Assembly: GCA_905181705.1 (NCBI GenBank) | Contig: CAJIYP010000003.1 | Location: forward strand, 620,001-684,000 | Source of the DNA: Cryomorphaceae bacterium BACL29 MAG-121220-bin8 | GTDB taxonomy: Bacteria; Bacteroidota; Bacteroidia; Flavobacteriales; Flavobacteriaceae | Length of the DNA stretch: 64,000 nucleotides | Reading direction: 5' to 3' | Shown: piece after piece, positions 39,322 to 50,502 of the stretch | How positions within the stretch are numbered: position 1 is the stretch's first letter | Layout: each line of letters begins with the position of its first letter | The notes under the pieces: model-generated | Told to the model about the DNA's origin: nothing | The model's database searches: none | Seen by the model: the letters and a program-made list of their open reading frames with translations, nothing else | Translations under genes and position numbers: made by a program

Positions 39322-40338
39322 TTAAGTAACAGCCCACTCATCAATCCATCTACTTAAGACTTTAACCCACTCTATGTCATCATTTAAGCAAGGTATTACG
39401 TGAAATTCTTTACCTCCTTTTTCAATAAAATCCTCTTTTGCCTCCATCCCTATTTCTTCTAATGTTTCTAAACAGTCAGATACAAAAGCTGGAGTAACTA
39501 TTGCCATTTTTTCTCTCCCTGATTTAGCAAAGCCTTCAACCACTTTGTCAGTGTAAGGCTTGAGCCAAGGTTGTCCTGCTAATCTAGACTGAAAAGAGGA
39601 TGAGTATGTCCCTTCATTTAATTCTAAATATTTTACAACCTGTTTTGTTGTTTCGTAACATTGGTGTCTATAACAAAATTCATGAGCTGGGGAAGCTTCC
39701 TTACAGCATTCTCCATTAATTTTACAATGTGAGCTTGTTATGTCACTTTTTCTAATATGTCTTTCAGGAATTCCGTGATAAGAAAAAAGAAGATGGTCCC
39801 AATCTTTTCCTTTCAAATAATTCTGAATAGAATTTGATAAAACTCTAATATAGTCTGGATGATTATAAAAAGCAGGTAGATTAGTAAATTTAATATGTGA
39901 ATATGACTTATTTCTTATTTCTTCAGCTAAAACTAAAATTGTCTCAGTTGAAGCCATAGCATGTTGAGGATATAGTGGTATTAATAAAACATCAGTAACC
40001 CCTTTATCTGACAGCTCTTTTATGCCTTTTTCAATTGATGGATTCCCGTACCTCATTGCTAATGAAATAGGGACTGAAGTCATCTTGTCTACTTTTTTTA
40101 ACAGTCTCTCAGAGAGAACTATCAATGGAGATCCTTCATCCCACCATATTTTTTGATACGCTTTTGCTGATTTTTTGGGTCTAGTGTTCAAAATAATCCC
40201 TTTAACTAATAAAGTACGAAGCCATAATGGTTCGTCTATGACTCTTTCATCCATAAGAAACTGACCCAAATATTTTTTCACATCCTTCTTCTCTGGACTA
40301 TCGGGGGACCCAAGATTAACTAGTAAAACTCCTTTCAT
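39322..40338 (-). CDS. hemH: Ferrochelatase
   Basis: GVLLVNLGSPDSPEKKDVKKYL, FSYHGIPERH, FVSDCLETLEEI. Confidence 0.95.
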   Translation of the reverse strand: MKGVLLVNLGSPDSPEKKDVKKYLGQFLMDERVIDEPLWLRTLLVKGIILNTRPKKSAKAYQKIWWDEGSPLIVLSERLLKKVDKMTSVPISLAMRYGNPSIEKGIKELSDKGVTDVLLIPLYPQHAMASTETILVLAEEIRNKSYSHIKFTNLPAFYNHPDYIRVLSNSIQNYLKGKDWDHLLFSYHGIPERHIRKSDITSSHCKINGECCKEASPAHEFCYRHQCYETTKQVVKYLELNEGTYSSSFQSRLAGQPWLKPYTDKVVEGFAKSGREKMAIVTPAFVSDCLETLEEIGMEAKEDFIEKGGKEFHVIPCLNDDIEWVKVLSRWIDEWAVT

Positions 40339-40341
40339 ATT

Positions 40342-41229
40342 TTATAATGACATTAAATATTTTTTAGGCGTTGTGCCAAATTTTTTCTTAAAAGCATTAA
40401 TAAAATGAGTTGCTGTACTATAACCCACTTTAAGTGCAACTTCATTTACGTTATAATTTCCTGATGACAAAAGCCTCTTTGAAACTTGCATTTTGTAATC
40501 CAGTAAAAAAACATAAACCGATGCTCCATAAACTTGCTTAAAACCTTCTTTTAATTTTTTCAAACTTATTTCTACTTCACTGGATAAATCATTCAGAGTT
40601 GGTGGCTCAGTCATTCTTGAAATTATTATATCTTTTGCTTTTCGTATTTTTTTAATGTTTTTATCATCTACTAGAAATGGACACTGTTCTATATCCATTT
40701 CTTTATCCTTATTAAAATAAAGACTCATAAGTTCAAAAACCTTGGCTCTTAAATAAAGTGTATGCATGCTTACATGAACCGATTGTTGAGCCATTTGATT
40801 TAATACAACGGACATCATTGGGCCTTGTCTATTGTCTTTATAAAATTTATTGCCAATATTATCTTGATTTAAGAATGAAATCTGATCCGCTTGATTTGAA
40901 AACAAACTATGAAGTTTTTTTATAGAAATCAATACGCTTAAAACTAAACTATTAGGTTCTAAGAAAGCGCTTATTGGCAATTCTTGATTTGGATTGTATA
41001 ATAAAATTGAGTTTTCATCTATAACTGGGAACGAATAGTTACCATTATTAAATTGAAATTTTGAAGAGCCTTTAATACAAAAATGAAATTGAATATGATT
41101 TTTATCGATTTTATATTCAAAAACAGAACCTATTTCTTTATCATTTGAAAGTTTTAAGAAAATTATTCCTTCATCTACAATGAAATCTTGAACGGTACCT
41201 ATTGCGATATTTTTTTCTTTAATTTGCAA
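40342..41229 (-). CDS. AraC family transcriptional regulator
   Basis: C-terminal HTH VNEVALKVGYSTATHFINAFKKKFGTTPKKY. Confidence 0.93.
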   Translation of the reverse strand: MQIKEKNIAIGTVQDFIVDEGIIFLKLSNDKEIGSVFEYKIDKNHIQFHFCIKGSSKFQFNNGNYSFPVIDENSILLYNPNQELPISAFLEPNSLVLSVLISIKKLHSLFSNQADQISFLNQDNIGNKFYKDNRQGPMMSVVLNQMAQQSVHVSMHTLYLRAKVFELMSLYFNKDKEMDIEQCPFLVDDKNIKKIRKAKDIIISRMTEPPTLNDLSSEVEISLKKLKEGFKQVYGASVYVFLLDYKMQVSKRLLSSGNYNVNEVALKVGYSTATHFINAFKKKFGTTPKKYLMSL

Positions 41230-41376
41230 TTTTATTGTTATTTAGAAGTGTTCTAAATTAGTTTAGTTACTTTTTAATTAACACTCTGTAAAACTATAAA
41301 ATATATATAAAAAAACAATGGAAATATATTAAAATTCTTTAATCGTTATTTATAGAACTTATAGGGTTATTTTTTC

Positions 41377-41384
41377 TATTTTTG
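41377..41384 (+). promoter_or_regulatory. -7 promoter box of the hemA operon
   Basis: TATTTTTG (TAnnTTTG), ~40 bp before the TTG start of hemA. Confidence 0.5.
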
Positions 41385-41423
41385 CGTCCTTATTTTTGAT
41401 TTATTAAAAATATAAACAATATT

Positions 41424-42656
41424 TTGAAAAAACCATCCCTCCATGTAATTGGAATAAGCTATAAAAAAGCTTCTGCTTCAATTAGAGGAAGGTTTAATCT
41501 TGAAATTGAAAGCTCAAAAAAACTTATACTAGAAGCAAAAATAGGTGGGATTGAATCAATAATAGTAAACTCAACTTGCAATCGTGTTGAAATTTATTCC
41601 CTGTGTAACGATTACAAAGTTATAGTAAAACTTCTTTGTAAATATTCTTCTGGAACTGAACTAGAACTTGAATCGTATGGTTATATCCTAAAGGGTGTCC
41701 AGGCTATAAATCATATTTTCAGAGTAGGTACAGGCCTTGATAGTCAAATTTTAGGTGACTTCGAAATTATCGCACAAATGCGTCAAAGCTTTAAAATGTC
41801 TAATGAATTAAAAGCAATAAGTCCATACTTTGATAGATTATTTAGCTCGGTAATGCAAGCTAGTAAAAGAATTAAAAATGAAACAAAACTTTCATCTGGA
41901 GCCACCTCAGTGTCTTTTGCCGCAGTAAGATATATTTTAGATAATGTAACCAATTTAAAAAATAAAAAAATACTTCTTTTTGGAGTAGGGAAAATTGGAC
42001 GTAATACATGTGAGAATTTAGTTAAGCATACATCCAATAAACAAATCACATTAATTAACAGAACAGAGGATACTGCGAAAAAAATTGCGGGAAAATTCAA
42101 GCTTATTGTTAAGAATATTTCTGAAATTTCTAAAGAAATCTCTAAGTCAGATATATTAATTGTTGCAACCTCTTCTTCAAATCCAACAATCACTGAGAAA
42201 ACAATTTCTCTATCAAAAAATCTATTAATATTAGATCTTTCTATCCCAAAAAATGTGGATGAAAAATTAAAAAGTAATCCTAATATAGACCTTTTAGATT
42301 TAGATCATTTATCCAACATTGCAGATATAAACTTAGATAAAAGAAAACTCTATATTCCAGATGCAGAACTTATCATAAATGAAATAAAAAAAGATTTTGA
42401 AGGTTGGGTTGAAACCAGAAAATATGCGCCAACCGTAAATGCTTTAAAGACTAAACTCAAGCAAATTCAAAATAAAAAAATAAATGTCTTAAAAAAGAAA
42501 TCTCAAAACTTTAGTGAAGAAAGCGTAGTCGAGGTGGGGGAACATTTAATCCAAAAAATTACAAATCAAATAGCTAGTCATTTAAAAGAAAGTAAAGAAT
42601 TTGAAGAAGAGTTGGAGTCTATTAGAGCTATTTTTCAACTAGACTCTGATGAATGA
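41424..42656 (+). CDS. hemA: Glutamyl-tRNA reductase (TTG start)
   Basis: STCNRVEIY, GLDSQILGDFEI, FGVGKIGRNTCENL. Confidence 0.95.
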   Translation: MKKPSLHVIGISYKKASASIRGRFNLEIESSKKLILEAKIGGIESIIVNSTCNRVEIYSLCNDYKVIVKLLCKYSSGTELELESYGYILKGVQAINHIFRVGTGLDSQILGDFEIIAQMRQSFKMSNELKAISPYFDRLFSSVMQASKRIKNETKLSSGATSVSFAAVRYILDNVTNLKNKKILLFGVGKIGRNTCENLVKHTSNKQITLINRTEDTAKKIAGKFKLIVKNISEISKEISKSDILIVATSSSNPTITEKTISLSKNLLILDLSIPKNVDEKLKSNPNIDLLDLDHLSNIADINLDKRKLYIPDAELIINEIKKDFEGWVETRKYAPTVNALKTKLKQIQNKKINVLKKKSQNFSEESVVEVGEHLIQKITNQIASHLKESKEFEEELESIRAIFQLDSDE

Positions 42657-43551
42657 GGTTGTAAAAATAGGAACCAGAGATAGTAAGTTAGCCCTATGGC
42701 AGGCTAACCATACCAAAAATCAATTAGGAAAATTAAAAATCCCAGTTAAAATAATTAAAATCAAATCACAGGGAGATTTAAATCAAACTACTCCACTTTA
42801 TGAATTTGGAGTTACTGGAATATTTACAAAAAATTTAGACAGGGCATTATTAAATAACGAAATAGATGTTGCAGTTCACAGTTTAAAAGATGTACCCATT
42901 AAACCCGCAATAGGAATTCAAATAGTTTCTGTGTTTAAAAGAGCGAATCCATTAGATGTTTTAGTTTTAAGAAATGAAGAAATTAACTATTCTAAAAATC
43001 TAACAATTGCTACGAGTAGTATAAGAAGAAAATGTCAGTGGATAAACAAATATCCAAATCATAATATTGAAGTTTTGAGAGGAAATGTAGACACAAGACT
43101 TAAAAAATTAAGAAATAGCAATTGGGATGGAGCAATTTTTGCAAAAGCCGGAATTGACAGACTAGATTTAAATATTAAAAATACAGAAATGCTAGAATGG
43201 ATGATCCCCTCTGCTGCGCAAGGCGCAATAGCATTAGCTACAAGAGAAAATAATAAAAGCTTAATAGAGAAAATAAAAAAAATTAATTGTAATGAAACAA
43301 TGATATGTGTAAATCAGGAAAGAAATTTCTTAGAATTAATGGGTGGAGGTTGTTCAATGCCTATATCAGCTTATGCTTATTTTAATAATGACCAACTAAT
43401 AATGAAAACAAATATATGCTCTATTAATGGTGATCAGTCTATTTCTGATATTTCTAGTTATGAAAAAAACGATAGTGAGGCGGGATTAAAAAGCTACCAT
43501 ACAATATTAGAAAAAGGTGGAGGGAAGATTCTCAAATCAAATTTAACATAG
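42649..43551 (+). CDS. hemC: Hydroxymethylbilane synthase
   Basis: KIGTRDSKLALWQA, VHSLKDVP, ATSSIRRKCQ, GGGCSMPI. Confidence 0.96.
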   Translation: MNEVVKIGTRDSKLALWQANHTKNQLGKLKIPVKIIKIKSQGDLNQTTPLYEFGVTGIFTKNLDRALLNNEIDVAVHSLKDVPIKPAIGIQIVSVFKRANPLDVLVLRNEEINYSKNLTIATSSIRRKCQWINKYPNHNIEVLRGNVDTRLKKLRNSNWDGAIFAKAGIDRLDLNIKNTEMLEWMIPSAAQGAIALATRENNKSLIEKIKKINCNETMICVNQERNFLELMGGGCSMPISAYAYFNNDQLIMKTNICSINGDQSISDISSYEKNDSEAGLKSYHTILEKGGGKILKSNLT

Positions 43552-44220
43552 ATGAAAAAAATAACTATTTTATCTACTGTAAAAATAAGTGAAGCATACT
43601 GTGAATTATTTGCTAAAAATAATATCGAATTAGTTCAACATAATTTCATAAAAACATCTCCAGTTAATTTCAAATTACCTAAACATGGTGGAGGTTGGAT
43701 TTTTACGAGTAAAAATGCTGTAGAAGCTGTTTATTTATCTAAAGAGAAAGAAAAATGTGATGGTATGCAACACTTTTGTGTAGGAGAAAATACAAAATCT
43801 ATTTTAATTAAAAATGGTCAAAAAGTAATAAAAATGGCTAATAATTCAATAAAATTGGCTAATTTTTTAAAAAAAATGAATAAAAATGAAAATTATATTT
43901 TTTGTAGAGGTTCTATTAAAAATAAAGATTTTACAAAATTTTTTCAAATACATGCTATGAATTTAATTGAAATCCCTGTTTACAAAACTAAGCTAGCGCC
44001 ATTAAAAATAGATTTGACTTTTGATGGAATCATGTTTTTTAGTCCGAGTGCTATAAAAAGCTTTATTAAAAAAAACCAAATTCAAAACTCAGAGTGTTTT
44101 TGTATTGGTGAAACCACTTCTAATTTTGCTAAAAAATTTTCAGATAAAACTCATTTTTCATTAATCCCCTCTGTTGAAAATGTTATAAATCAAACTATTA
44201 ATTTTTTTAAAAATGATTAA
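43552..44220 (+). CDS. hemD: Uroporphyrinogen-III synthase
   Basis: [32 protein letters not shown]. Confidence 0.88.
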   Translation: MKKITILSTVKISEAYCELFAKNNIELVQHNFIKTSPVNFKLPKHGGGWIFTSKNAVEAVYLSKEKEKCDGMQHFCVGENTKSILIKNGQKVIKMANNSIKLANFLKKMNKNENYIFCRGSIKNKDFTKFFQIHAMNLIEIPVYKTKLAPLKIDLTFDGIMFFSPSAIKSFIKKNQIQNSECFCIGETTSNFAKKFSDKTHFSLIPSVENVINQTINFFKND

Positions 44221-45241
44221 GATTAAAAACGACTTATTTTTAAAGGCTCTGAAAGGAGAAAAGGTAGACAGACCCCCAGTTTGGATAATGAGACAAGCAG
44301 GAAGGTATTTGCCAGACTTTATGAAGTTGAAAAACAAATATGATTTTTTTACTAGATGTCAGACACCTGAACTAGCATGTGAAATTACCCTAATGCCAAT
44401 TCAACAAATTGGATTAGATGCTGCAATAATATTTAGTGATATACTTGTTGTTCCTCAAGCAATGGGGGTTAAAGTAGAAATGAAAAATAACTTTGGACCG
44501 TTCATAGAGTTCCCAATCAAAAATAAATCAGATATCCAAAATCTAGACATTAAAAATGCTGAAGAACGGTTAGATTATGTTTTTAAAGCAGTTGAAATGA
44601 CTAAAAAAGCTCTAAACAACGAGGTTCCTTTGATTGGATTTGCAGGCTCACCATGGACAATTCTTTGCTATATGATTGAAGGTAGTGGATCTAAAAACTT
44701 TGCTTCTGTAAAAAATTTCTGTTTTAAAAATCCGGAACTTGCTCACAATTTACTTGAAAAAATAACAAAAGTGACAATAAGCTATCTAAAGAAAAAGATT
44801 CTTTCTGGAATAGATGCTGTCCAGTTATTTGACTCATGGGGAGGAGTTCTTTCTCATACAGATTATCAGATTTTTTCATACCCATACATTAAACAAATTT
44901 CTGATTCACTTAATTCAATAAGCCCAGTAATAATTTACCCAAAAGGATGTTGGCATTCATTATCAGCCTATTCAAAAATCGGAGCTGCAGCAATTGGAAT
45001 TGACTGGAGCTGTTCAGCTAGAAATGCCCGTTACTTAACAGGTAACAATATAACTCTTCAGGGAAATTTTGATCCTAGTAGATTGTTTTCTTCAAAAAAA
45101 GACATTAAAAAACATACTTTATCTATGTTAAATGAGTTTGGAAAACAAAGTTACATAGCCAACCTTGGTCATGGTATTTTACCCAACACACCTGTTGATA
45201 ATGTAAAAACATTTGTGAAGACAATTAAAGACTATAAATGA
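44213..45241 (+). CDS. hemE: Uroporphyrinogen decarboxylase
   Basis: [31 protein letters not shown]. Confidence 0.97.
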   Translation: MIKIKNDLFLKALKGEKVDRPPVWIMRQAGRYLPDFMKLKNKYDFFTRCQTPELACEITLMPIQQIGLDAAIIFSDILVVPQAMGVKVEMKNNFGPFIEFPIKNKSDIQNLDIKNAEERLDYVFKAVEMTKKALNNEVPLIGFAGSPWTILCYMIEGSGSKNFASVKNFCFKNPELAHNLLEKITKVTISYLKKKILSGIDAVQLFDSWGGVLSHTDYQIFSYPYIKQISDSLNSISPVIIYPKGCWHSLSAYSKIGAAAIGIDWSCSARNARYLTGNNITLQGNFDPSRLFSSKKDIKKHTLSMLNEFGKQSYIANLGHGILPNTPVDNVKTFVKTIKDYK

Positions 45242-46143
45242 AAATGAAAAACAAATTTTCCGTTTACATTGATAGTCTTCAAGAAAGAATAACAAGTGAT
45301 CTTGAAAAATTAGATGGTAAATCTAAATTCATAAAAGACAACTGGGAAAGAGAAAAGGGTGGTGGTGGTTTAACGATGATTCTTGAAAATGGAGATGTTT
45401 TTGAAAAGGCAGGGGTAAATGTTTCAAAAGTTTATGGAAATCTTCCAGAGTCTATGTCTAAACTATTAAAAGTGGATCAATCTCATTTTTTTGCATGCGG
45501 GATTAGCCTAGTGCTACATCCAAAAAATCCAATGGCTCCAACTTTTCATGCTAATTTGAGATATTTCGAGCTCTATGAGCACAATGTATTAAAAGATAGG
45601 TGGTTTGGGGGAGGGCTTGATTTAACACCTTATTATATCTTTGAAGAAGATATTGTGCACTTTCATAAATCTTGTAAAAAAGTATGTGACAGTTACAATG
45701 AAAGTTTTTACTCTAAATACAAAAGAAAATGTGATGAATATTTTTGGAATTCTCATCGAAATGAAGCCAGGGGAGTTGGGGGTTTATTTTTTGATTATTG
45801 CAGAGAATCTAACGAAATGAATATTGATAATTGGTTTTCCTTCATTTCTGATTTAGGAAATTCTTTTTTAAAATCATATGTTCCAATTATTAAAAAAAGA
45901 AAAGATTTAGACTACAATAATAGTCACGAAAAATGGCAGCAAATTAGAAGGGGCAGGTATGTTGAGTTTAATCTTTTACACGATAAAGGAACTCTTTTTG
46001 GATTAAAAACAAATGGAAGAATAGAGAGTATACTTATCAGCATGCCTCCTAAAGCACAATGGGTTTATGATCAAACCCCTTCAAAGGGAAGTGAAGAAGA
46101 AAAATTATTAAATATTTTGAAATCTCCAAAAAAATGGACTTAA
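45238..46143 (+). CDS. hemF: Oxygen-dependent coproporphyrinogen III oxidase
   Basis: [28 protein letters not shown]-like [10 protein letters not shown]. Confidence 0.97.
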   Translation: MKMKNKFSVYIDSLQERITSDLEKLDGKSKFIKDNWEREKGGGGLTMILENGDVFEKAGVNVSKVYGNLPESMSKLLKVDQSHFFACGISLVLHPKNPMAPTFHANLRYFELYEHNVLKDRWFGGGLDLTPYYIFEEDIVHFHKSCKKVCDSYNESFYSKYKRKCDEYFWNSHRNEARGVGGLFFDYCRESNEMNIDNWFSFISDLGNSFLKSYVPIIKKRKDLDYNNSHEKWQQIRRGRYVEFNLLHDKGTLFGLKTNGRIESILISMPPKAQWVYDQTPSKGSEEEKLLNILKSPKKWT

Positions 46144-46154
46144 ATTAACAGGTT

Positions 46155-47129
46155 ATGTACCCACAAAACAGAAACAGAAGATTAAGAACAAAAACAGCGC
46201 TAAGAAATCTGGTGAGAGAATCTAGCATAAGCCCTCACGATTTTATTGCCCCTTTATTTGTTGTTGAAGGAACAAGTGTTAAAGAGGAAATAGTTTCTAT
46301 GCCAGGTTATTACAGGCTAAGTCTAGATTATATAAAAAAAGAAGTAAAACAACTTTACTCAATGGGAGTTCAGGCAGTTCTACTTTTTGTGAAAGTTTCT
46401 GATTCGCTTAAAGATAATTTAGGCACTGAAGCTCTTAATAAAGAGGGCCTAATGCAAAGAGCGATAAAAGAAATTAAAAATAATATTCCAGAAATCGTAA
46501 TAATGACTGATATTGCTTTAGATCCTTACTCAAAATACGGGCATGATGGAGTTGTAAAAAATAAACAAATATTAAATGACGAAACCAATCTTATACTTTC
46601 TGAAATGGCATTGTCCCATTCTATATGTGGAGCCGATATAGTAGCCCCGAGTGATATGATGGACGGGAGGGTTTTAGCTATTAGAAACGCATTAGAAAAA
46701 AATGGACATGTTAATACTGGAATAATGAGCTATGGTGCCAAATATGCTTCGTCTTTTTATGGTCCGTTTAGAGATGCTTTGGATTCAAATCCAGGATTTG
46801 GAGATAAAAAAACTTATCAGATGGACTTTCACAATAGGAAAGAAGCACTAAATGAGATTAATGCAGACATTAATGAAGGGGCCGATATAATAATGATTAA
46901 GCCTGGATTATCTTATCTTGATATTGTTAGAGAAGTAAAGAATTCCATAAATATACCCTTAGCTGTATATCAGGTTAGTGGAGAGTATTCAATGTTAAAA
47001 GCAGCTGCTAAATTAGAATGGATTAATCACGATGAGGTTATGATGGAACAATTAATTTCAATCAAAAGAGCTGGGGCTAATATGATTGCCTCATATTTTG
47101 CAAAAGACGTTATAAAGTTAATCTCTTAA
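46155..47129 (+). CDS. hemB: Delta-aminolevulinic acid dehydratase (porphobilinogen synthase)
   Basis: APSDMMDGRVLAIR, YGAKYASSFYGPFRDA, MIKPGLSYLDI. Confidence 0.97.
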   Translation: MYPQNRNRRLRTKTALRNLVRESSISPHDFIAPLFVVEGTSVKEEIVSMPGYYRLSLDYIKKEVKQLYSMGVQAVLLFVKVSDSLKDNLGTEALNKEGLMQRAIKEIKNNIPEIVIMTDIALDPYSKYGHDGVVKNKQILNDETNLILSEMALSHSICGADIVAPSDMMDGRVLAIRNALEKNGHVNTGIMSYGAKYASSFYGPFRDALDSNPGFGDKKTYQMDFHNRKEALNEINADINEGADIIMIKPGLSYLDIVREVKNSINIPLAVYQVSGEYSMLKAAAKLEWINHDEVMMEQLISIKRAGANMIASYFAKDVIKLIS

Positions 47130-47150
47130 ATTTTGATACATTAGCACCAG

Positions 47151-48272
47151 ATGAAAAAAAAAATTGGAATAATACTGGCTTTTCTTTTAATATTTTTGAA
47201 TTTCAACTTTAGTTCGGATATTATCTATTTGACCGAACTAGTTAGTACTATTTATAAAATTCAAAGAACAGAAGCAGATATAACAGATTATAAATATTTT
47301 GATAATATAGAAATTCCTAAAAGCAATACTCCTCAGGCTTGGCCAATTCATAAAAACTACAACCAAACTAACCTAACGGACAAATTAAATAAAAAAAACA
47401 AAACCCTTGGAACAGTGGCTTTTTTAATCATTAAAAATGATTCTATTTGGCATGAAAAATATTTTGAAGGATATGGAGGAAATTCTTACAGCAATTCTTT
47501 TTCTATGTCAAAAAGTATAGTTTCTGCCATAATGGGAAGAGCAATACAAGAAGGTTTTTTTACTAGTATAGACGACAAAGTTGGAAATTACATTCCTGAA
47601 TATAATGATGGTTTTGCTTCTGATCTGACCATTGGCGACTTGTCTAGCATGTCTTCTGGAATGAAATGGACAGAGAGTTATACTAATATTTTTGGAGTCA
47701 CCGCAAGAGCTTACGTGGGCAGTAATTTAAATAAACTTATAAAATCTAGACCCATAATTAAACAGCCTGGAAAATCATTCGAATACCTAAGTAGTGATAC
47801 CCAGTTATTAGCAATGACTATTGAAAAAGCTACAAACCAAAAGTTATCTAAACTGGTTTTTAATTGGTTTTGGGACCCTATGGGGGCTGAAAACAAAGCC
47901 TTGTGGCAAGTAGATGATAAAAAAACTAATACTGAAAAAGCATATTGTTGTTTTAATTCTAACGCGAAAGATTTTGCAAGATTTGGTAAACTTTATAAAG
48001 ACAATGGGGTTTGGGAAGGAAAAAACTTACTAGATTCTACTTTTGTGAAAAAGTCCATAAAAGCTAGATTTGATTCAAGTCCTGAATATGGATATGGATT
48101 TTGGATTGGAACATTTAATGATAAAAAATATTTTGCCATGAGAGGACACTTGGGTCAATACGTAATTGTATTTCCTAAAGAGAATATAATTATTGTCCGT
48201 CTTGGAAAACAGGAAGAAAAATCGGAAGAAAGAGTGTACATTGAAGAAGCTTTTAAAATGATTAATGCATAA
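47151..48272 (+). CDS. Serine hydrolase (class C beta-lactamase family)
   Basis: SMSKSIVSAI SxxK motif, YLSSDTQ, GYGFWIG, RGHLGQY. Confidence 0.9.
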   Translation: MKKKIGIILAFLLIFLNFNFSSDIIYLTELVSTIYKIQRTEADITDYKYFDNIEIPKSNTPQAWPIHKNYNQTNLTDKLNKKNKTLGTVAFLIIKNDSIWHEKYFEGYGGNSYSNSFSMSKSIVSAIMGRAIQEGFFTSIDDKVGNYIPEYNDGFASDLTIGDLSSMSSGMKWTESYTNIFGVTARAYVGSNLNKLIKSRPIIKQPGKSFEYLSSDTQLLAMTIEKATNQKLSKLVFNWFWDPMGAENKALWQVDDKKTNTEKAYCCFNSNAKDFARFGKLYKDNGVWEGKNLLDSTFVKKSIKARFDSSPEYGYGFWIGTFNDKKYFAMRGHLGQYVIVFPKENIIIVRLGKQEEKSEERVYIEEAFKMINA

Positions 48273-48274
48273 AA

Positions 48275-49897
48275 TTGAACTCAACTGAAATTCTTTCCGT
48301 TAAAAATCTCAATGTATCAATCTCCAATTCCCCTATTTTAAAAAATATTTCATTTACACTTAAAAAAAATGAAATATTAGGGCTTGTTGGAGAGTCTGGA
48401 AGTGGAAAATCAATAACAGCTTTTTCAATTATTAATTTTTTTAATACTAGTGAAGTTCTTTTAGAAGGAGATATTTTTTTTAATAATAAAAAAATTAATT
48501 CATTATCAAATAAAAGTTTAGAAAAAATTAGAGGATCTCAAATTTCCATGATTTTTCAAGAACCTATGAGCTCATTAAATCCAAGCATGAAATGTGGGGA
48601 ACAAATATTAGAGATTCTTTTAAAACATAAAATTACTGAAACCTCAAATGGGAGAGAACATGTTTTGGAATTATTTAAAAAAGTTCAATTAAAAAAGGTT
48701 CAAACAATTTTCAATAAATACCCTCATGAACTTAGTGGAGGACAACAACAAAGGGTCATGATTGCTATGGCAATTGCTTGTGAACCAAAAATTTTAATAG
48801 CTGATGAACCAACAACATCCTTAGATGGTATTGTTAAAGATGAAATATTAGGTCTTCTTAAACAAATACAAAGTGAGACTAAAATGAGTATACTTTTTAT
48901 TTCTCATGATCTTGATTTAGTTTCAAAATTTGCAGACAGAACTATTGTTTTAAAAAAAGGGTCAATTATTGAGTCTGGAAATAGTAAAAGCATTTTTAAT
49001 GATCCTCAAAAAAATTACACACAAATGCTTTTAGCTTCAAGAACACCAAAAAAAGAAAGACCTGTAAGACTCCCAACAATAGAAAATAAGCTTAAAAAAT
49101 ACAGATTAATCTCTAAGAAAGAAAGAAAAGAAGTGCATGAAAAAATATATAATTTAGAGCCAATATTAAAAGTTAAAAATTTAAGTTTTTCTTATAAAAA
49201 AACCTTGATTTTAAAAGATATTTCATTTAATATATTTAAAGGTGAAACTTTGGGTTTAGTTGGAGAGTCCGGCTCTGGTAAATCAACTATTGCTAAATCT
49301 ATATTAAACCTTAATAATTACCAACATGGCGAAATTTTATTTAATAATATTGATATAAAAAAATATAATACTAAAAACTTTAGACGAAATGTCCAATTAG
49401 TATTTCAAGATCCCTTTTCTTCTCTTAATTCAGAAATTACTGTTGGTGATTCTATAATGGAGCCAATGATTGCTCACAATATATACAATAACAGAAAAGA
49501 AAGAATTACGAGAGTTTATCAACTTATGAATGACGTTGGTTTACAAAAAAGTGATTTTTTTAAGTATCCAAATCAATTTTCTGGAGGACAAAGGCAAAGA
49601 ATAGTTATAGCAAGAGCCTTGTCTTTAAATCCTATTATTCTTATTTGTGATGAATCCGTTTCAGCGTTAGACGTTTCTGTTCAAGCTCAAGTATTAAACC
49701 TGCTTAATACCCTTAAAAAGAAGTTTTCTTTTACATTCTTATTTATTTCACACGATCTGTCAGTAATTAAATACATGACTGACAGAGTTATTATTCTAAA
49801 CAAAGGAGTTATAGAAGAATTTGATGAAACTGATACGGTATTCCATAACCCAATAAGTAATTATACAAAACAACTATTTAGGGCTAGCGGATACTAA
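48275..49897 (+). CDS. Dipeptide/oligopeptide-type ABC transporter ATP-binding protein with two fused ATPase domains (TTG start)
   Basis: Two Walker A (GLVGESGSGKS x2) and two LSGGQ-type signatures (LSGGQQQR, FSGGQRQR). Confidence 0.93.
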   Translation: MNSTEILSVKNLNVSISNSPILKNISFTLKKNEILGLVGESGSGKSITAFSIINFFNTSEVLLEGDIFFNNKKINSLSNKSLEKIRGSQISMIFQEPMSSLNPSMKCGEQILEILLKHKITETSNGREHVLELFKKVQLKKVQTIFNKYPHELSGGQQQRVMIAMAIACEPKILIADEPTTSLDGIVKDEILGLLKQIQSETKMSILFISHDLDLVSKFADRTIVLKKGSIIESGNSKSIFNDPQKNYTQMLLASRTPKKERPVRLPTIENKLKKYRLISKKERKEVHEKIYNLEPILKVKNLSFSYKKTLILKDISFNIFKGETLGLVGESGSGKSTIAKSILNLNNYQHGEILFNNIDIKKYNTKNFRRNVQLVFQDPFSSLNSEITVGDSIMEPMIAHNIYNNRKERITRVYQLMNDVGLQKSDFFKYPNQFSGGQRQRIVIARALSLNPIILICDESVSALDVSVQAQVLNLLNTLKKKFSFTFLFISHDLSVIKYMTDRVIILNKGVIEEFDETDTVFHNPISNYTKQLFRASGY

Positions 49898-49944
49898 AAG
49901 CCAATATCATAAAAGTAAGTATATTTAAACTTTCTATTATTTAG

Positions 49945-50385
49945 ATGGATATAAAGCTCTTATTTTCGGGATTCTTTAAACTGTATTTCTATTGGGAAAT
50001 TCTGGTCATAATAAGCACATCAGCTGTTGTGATAAACTCTTTTTATTCTATAATAACAAAAAAAATATTCAATTTTTTTGACTTAAGACTTACATTATTT
50101 ACTCTTATTTTTAATTACATATTATTTATAATCGGCATTGTTGTTTTTATAGCAAATTTTGTTTTATTGTTTTGGGACTCAGATCTAACATTAATTGTTC
50201 CACAGAATAATATTCTTTTTGGATTCACACAACATTTACTAAATTTATTTTCATTGCTTGTTATAACAATTGGGTGGTCTTTACATAAAAAGTCTACATT
50301 GGATTTTAAACGATTTTTGAGGATTTTTATTTTTTATTTAATGGGGCTTATAATTTTAATTGGAAAATTCTTATGGCTGAAATAA
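49945..50385 (+). CDS. Hypothetical membrane protein
   Basis: ORF track; four hydrophobic segments. Confidence 0.65.
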   Translation: MDIKLLFSGFFKLYFYWEILVIISTSAVVINSFYSIITKKIFNFFDLRLTLFTLIFNYILFIIGIVVFIANFVLLFWDSDLTLIVPQNNILFGFTQHLLNLFSLLVITIGWSLHKKSTLDFKRFLRIFIFYLMGLIILIGKFLWLK

Positions 50386-50502
50386 ACCAAAATATCCTTC
50401 TTGAAAAGGGTATTAAAAAACTAAACTATTTATGAAAGTTTACATTCTTATTATGAACTTAAAACATAAAACCCTATGCAAGTCACAAATTTTTGTTAAT
50501 CT

